From contig NZ_JAHEWN010000023.1 of NCBI RefSeq assembly GCF_018598555.1, forward strand, positions 1 to 41,581: a DNA stretch of 41,581 bases, given 5' to 3'. The position numbers and the translations under genes were made by a program. Positions 38,916-41,581 of this stretch are shown here, piece after piece. The notes beneath the pieces were generated by a model. The model saw only the letters and a program-made list of their open reading frames with translations, was not told the origin of the DNA and searched no databases. Position 1 is the stretch's first letter; each line of letters starts with the position of its first letter. The DNA comes from Curtobacterium aurantiacum (lineage in GTDB: Bacteria > Actinomycetota > Actinomycetes > Actinomycetales > Microbacteriaceae).

Positions 38916-39869
38916 ATGGGACGCCACGCACTGCCCGCAGCAGCCGACGACCGCCAGCCCGCGCCGATGCGCACGCACCACGCGGTCGACCCCGCGCCGC
39001 TGACGCCGGACACGCAGCCGTCCCGTTCCCGTGGTCGCCGCTCGGCCCTCGGCCCCGCAGCCGCCCGCTCCACCTTCGTCGAACACCCGAAGCCGGCCCG
39101 GACCGTGCGGATGCAGCCGCGTCCGGCCCCCGTGGCGTCGTCCGCCGGCCACGCGGTGCTGAGCCGCACGGCCACCCTCCGTGCCGAGCGTGCCGTCGAC
39201 CCGCGGCACGTCCGCCGTTCCGCGAACGCGAAGCGCGCCGCGATCCTGCTCGCCCCCGCGATCGCGGTGACCTCGAGCCTGACGCTGGCCCTCCCCGCGA
39301 ACGCCGACACCCTGCCCACGGACACCCGTTCCGGCACGACCACGGCGCAGGACGCCCAGACCTTCACGGTGGCGCACGACGTCCAGGTCCCCGTCGTCTC
39401 CACCGACGGCATGACCACCACGACGACGATCGTGTCCTACCCGACGCTCGACCTCCGCTTCGGGGTGACGACCGCGCAGGCACAGTCCGCGTTGTCCGCC
39501 GCCCTCTCGGCCGGGGGCGACCGGGCCACGATCGTGCAGACCGCCCTGCAGTACATGGGGGACCCGTACGTCGAGGGCGGCGCGAGCCACGAGGGCATCG
39601 ACTGCTCCGGGCTCACGATGGTCGCGTACCAGGCGGTGGGGATCCAGCTCGTGCACTACGTGCCGACGCAGGACGCCGTCGCCACCACGATCCCGGAGTC
39701 CGAGGCGCTGCCGGGCGACCTGGTCGTGTACGACGACGAGGACCACGTCGGCCTGTACCTCGGGCAGGGCCTCGTCCTGCAGGCGCCGCACCCGGGTGAG
39801 GTCGTCGACATCGTCCCGATGTACTCGGCGGCACACCACTTCGCCCGCGTCCTGCCCGCGGGAAGCTGA
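38916..39869 (+). CDS. NlpC/P60 (C40) peptidoglycan hydrolase with a late hydrophobic segment
   Basis: A 317-residue cell-wall peptidase. The C-terminal C40 domain (about 200-317) has the catalytic Cys230 in [13 protein letters not shown], His277 in EDHVGLYLG and His292 in APHPGE; it would cut peptide bonds in peptidoglycan. Oddly, about 105 Pro/Arg-rich residues precede the only hydrophobic stretch ([23 protein letters not shown], about 108-130, with an ANA cleavage site). A conventional signal peptide would sit at the start. The ATG at 38916 has GGAAGG 6 bases upstream; a GTG at 38862 is a weaker alternative. TACTTT at 38875-38880 could be the -10 box. Later in-frame starts (GTG near residue 81) would give a shorter leader. 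Confidence 0.82.
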   Translation: MGRHALPAAADDRQPAPMRTHHAVDPAPLTPDTQPSRSRGRRSALGPAAARSTFVEHPKPARTVRMQPRPAPVASSAGHAVLSRTATLRAERAVDPRHVRRSANAKRAAILLAPAIAVTSSLTLALPANADTLPTDTRSGTTTAQDAQTFTVAHDVQVPVVSTDGMTTTTTIVSYPTLDLRFGVTTAQAQSALSAALSAGGDRATIVQTALQYMGDPYVEGGASHEGIDCSGLTMVAYQAVGIQLVHYVPTQDAVATTIPESEALPGDLVVYDDEDHVGLYLGQGLVLQAPHPGEVVDIVPMYSAAHHFARVLPAGS

Positions 39870-39949
39870 CCCGACCAGCGATCGCGGGCCCTGGTGGTGA
39901 CCGGCGGGGCCACCCGAACGGGCCGTACCCGCGTGTCACGGGCCTCCCG

Positions 39950-39955
39950 TATCCT
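39950..39955 (+). promoter_or_regulatory. -10 box of a leaderless promoter for rlmN
   Basis: TATCCT ends 6 bases before the ATG at 39962. This spacing favours that ATG over the GTG directly before it at 39959. Confidence 0.55.
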
Positions 39956-39961
39956 GGAGTG

Positions 39962-41194
39962 ATGGCTTCCGACACCCGCACCCCGTTCGAACAGCAGCAG
40001 TCTGCTCGTCCGCAGGTGCGCCCGCGCACCGAGGGCTGGAAGCAGGCCACCGACACCGACGGTCGCCCGCTCCTGCAGTTCGCCTCCCCGAAGCGTGGCA
40101 AGCCGCCCGTGCACCTGGCCGACCTGACGGCCGAGGAGCGCGAGGCCCGCGTCAAGGAACTCGGGCTGCCCGGCTTCCGCGCCAAGCAGCTCGCGACCCA
40201 CTACTTCCAGCACTACACGTCCGACCCGGCCAAGATGACCGACCTGCCCGCCGCCCAGCGGGAACAGCTGGTCGCCGGGATGCTGCCGCCGCTCCTCACC
40301 GAGACCCGGCGGCTGGCGACGGACAACGGCGACACGATCAAGTTCCTCTGGAAGCTGCACGACGGCGCCCTGGTCGAGTCGGTGCTCATGCGCTACCCGG
40401 GCCGCATCACGCTCTGCGTCTCGTCCCAGGCCGGGTGTGGCATGAACTGCCCGTTCTGCGCCACCGGCCAGGCGGGGCTGACGCGCAACATGTCGACCGC
40501 CGAGATCATCGAGCAGATCGTCCGGGCCAACGCCGCGATCGCCGCCGGTGAGCTCGGGGGCGACCCCCGCAAGGGCGGGCAGGACCGCGTCGACGCGGAG
40601 CGCGTGACGAACATCGTGTTCATGGGCATGGGGGAGCCGCTCGCGAACTACAAGCGGGTGATGGACGCCGTGCGGTTGATGGTCGCGCCGCAGCCGAACG
40701 GGCTCGGCATGAGCGCCCGCGGCATCACCGTGTCGACAGTGGGTCTGGTGCCGGCGATGATCAAGCTCGCCGACGAGGGGATCCCGCTCACCTTCGCGCT
40801 GTCCCTGCACGCACCCGACGACGAACTCCGCGACGAGCTCATCCCGGTGAACTCCCGCTGGAAGGCCGACGAGGCGATCGACGCCGCCCACAACTACTAC
40901 GTCAAGACGGGCCGACGTGTCTCGATCGAGTACGCGCTCATCAAGGACATGAACGACCACGCCTGGCGTGCCGACCTGCTCGCCGAGAAGCTCAACAAGC
41001 GCGGCAAGGGCTGGGTGCACGTCAACCCGATCCCGCTCAACCCGACCCCGGGTTCCGTGTGGACCTCGTCCGAGGTGCACGTGCAGGACGAGTTCGTCCG
41101 CCGACTCAACGCCGCCGGCATCCCGACGACCCTGCGCGACACCCGTGGCAAGGAGATCGACGGGGCCTGCGGTCAGTTGGCCGCAGCCGAGTAG
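39962..41194 (+). CDS. rlmN: Dual-specificity RNA methyltransferase RlmN
   Basis: A 410-residue radical SAM enzyme that methylates C2 of A2503 in 23S rRNA, and A37 in some tRNAs. The 4Fe-4S cluster motif is C159-x3-C163-x2-C166 in [39 protein letters not shown] is the second core motif (GGEP-like), and [17 protein letters not shown] and [20 protein letters not shown] follow. The resolving/methyl-carrying Cys403 lies in DGACGQLA at the C-terminus. [23 protein letters not shown] and [13 protein letters not shown] are also diagnostic. The N-terminal 25 residues are poorly conserved. The gene is followed by a hairpin at 41239. Confidence 0.97.
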   Translation: MASDTRTPFEQQQSARPQVRPRTEGWKQATDTDGRPLLQFASPKRGKPPVHLADLTAEEREARVKELGLPGFRAKQLATHYFQHYTSDPAKMTDLPAAQREQLVAGMLPPLLTETRRLATDNGDTIKFLWKLHDGALVESVLMRYPGRITLCVSSQAGCGMNCPFCATGQAGLTRNMSTAEIIEQIVRANAAIAAGELGGDPRKGGQDRVDAERVTNIVFMGMGEPLANYKRVMDAVRLMVAPQPNGLGMSARGITVSTVGLVPAMIKLADEGIPLTFALSLHAPDDELRDELIPVNSRWKADEAIDAAHNYYVKTGRRVSIEYALIKDMNDHAWRADLLAEKLNKRGKGWVHVNPIPLNPTPGSVWTSSEVHVQDEFVRRLNAAGIPTTLRDTRGKEIDGACGQLAAAE

Positions 41195-41238
41195 GTCGGC
41201 TGGGTCCGGTCCGCCCCGTCAGCGGGTTCGGTTCGTTC

Positions 41239-41272
41239 GGGAGGCACGGTGCGGGTTCGCACCGTGCCTTCC
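41239..41272 (+). terminator. Hairpin terminator after rlmN
   Basis: A 15-base stem (one G-U pair) with the loop GGTT: GGGAGGCACGGTGCG pairs with CGCACCGTGCCTTCC. It is the third member of the GGGAGGC-N-CGGTGC hairpin family in the window. Confidence 0.75.
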
Positions 41273-41367
41273 GCCGTTCCCGGGGTCGCGCCCACCCCGT
41301 CGATCCCCGGAAACCCGGGGGACACGTGCCGTTCACCCGAGTGCGACACGCCCGGGAGGGACGACGG

Positions 41368-41397
41368 TTGGCAGGGCCCCAGGGGCGTGTGTAAAGT
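41368..41397 (+). promoter_or_regulatory. Strong promoter near the window end
   Basis: TTGGCA (41368-41373) and TAAAGT (41392-41397), spaced by 18 bases, form the best sigma-70-like promoter in the window. The region is clearly richer in A/T at the -10 site than its surroundings. The remaining rlmN downstream region from 41273 to 41367 shows no gene, only a small CCCCGG/CCGGGG hairpin. Confidence 0.6.
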
Positions 41398-41581
41398 AAT
41401 CACTCGTTGCCGCTGAGGCGGAGAACGGAACGGCCGAGACGGTCACAGGGTGCAAGCCCTGGATGCGCAGTCCGGACGGGGTCCCGCTCAGGCAACATCC
41501 CCCCGAAGAAGTCGAAGTGATTCGACGTGTCCGAGGGTGGAACAAGACGAATGCCTCTCTGGCGGAGCCCCTTGTGGGTCG
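41398..41581 (+). other. Structured leader of a transcript that continues past the window
   Basis: No convincing gene fits in this stretch. It contains small hairpins (CAGGG/CCCTG near 41446-41461; GTCGAA/TTCGAC near 41512-41527) and a purine-rich segment. With the strong promoter upstream, this looks like the leader of a highly expressed unit. An rRNA operon leader, a structured 5' UTR of a large gene, or a small RNA are all possible. An ATG at 41550 opens a frame to the window end, but only about 10 codons can be read. Confidence 0.35.

Noticed and set aside
41398..41581. RNase P RNA, tmRNA or cobalamin riboswitch
   Set aside because: I could not find the conserved core sequences of these RNAs. 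Only the presence of a structured leader can be supported.

Overview
The window comes from a high-GC Gram-positive bacterium. The very strong G/C bias at third codon positions, the frequent GTG starts, the ATGA/GTGA gene overlaps, the many start codons placed directly behind a TANNNT box, and the gene content all point to Actinobacteria. My best guess is the plant-associated Microbacteriaceae (Curtobacterium-like); this is inference, because no rRNA gene lies in the window. I found no tRNA, IS element, integrase, phage gene or CRISPR array.

Positions 1-16,423 hold mixed housekeeping and accessory genes. They are a GNAT acetyltransferase with two HAD phosphatases in one tight operon; an acyl-CoA synthetase; a frameshifted conserved gene; an ArsR-type regulator with an MFS exporter; an ABC exporter pair; a lipoprotein; a RibD/DHFR-like reductase; a secreted GH43 glycosidase; a CBS protein; a Ser/Thr kinase with a GAF domain; and a divergent SDR/AraC pair. 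Several imperfect palindromes lie between these genes.

Positions 15,938-28,023 form a carbohydrate-utilisation locus. A LacI-type regulator (23,514) sits between two divergent operons. The minus-strand operon encodes a sugar-binding lipoprotein, two ABC permeases, a large uncharacterised lyase-like protein, a Gfo/Idh/MocA oxidoreductase fused to a PmoA (DUF6807) domain, and a TPR gene broken by an amber codon. The plus-strand operon encodes a second Gfo/Idh/MocA oxidoreductase, a DUF993 TIM-barrel protein and a sugar-phosphate isomerase/epimerase. The same 14-bp operator, GGCAAGCGCTTTCC, lies upstream of both operons, so they are probably one regulon for uptake and oxidative breakdown of a plant or microbial glycoside. 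Its substrate is not evident.

Positions 28,904-36,155 hold a second catabolic module: a divergent FCD/GntR regulator with two palindromic operator-like boxes, then a six-gene operon closed by a strong hairpin. The genes are an ACS-family MFS importer, a dihydroxyacetone-kinase-type erythrulose kinase, an RpiB-like isomerase, a TIM-like isomerase, a xylose-isomerase-like protein resembling 3-oxo-isoapionate decarboxylase, and a KARI/PGDH-like protein resembling D-apionate oxidoisomerase. Read together they give D-apionate -> 3-oxo-isoapionate -> L-erythrulose -> L-erythrulose-1-P -> D-erythrulose-4-P -> D-erythrose-4-P. Apiose is a plant cell-wall sugar, which fits the inferred niche.

Positions 36,258-41,581 hold a small hypothetical gene, a MocR-type regulator divergent from a PNPOx-like flavoprotein across a promoter with overlapping -10 boxes, a C40 peptidase with an unusually late signal sequence, rlmN, and finally a strong promoter with a structured leader that runs off the window end.
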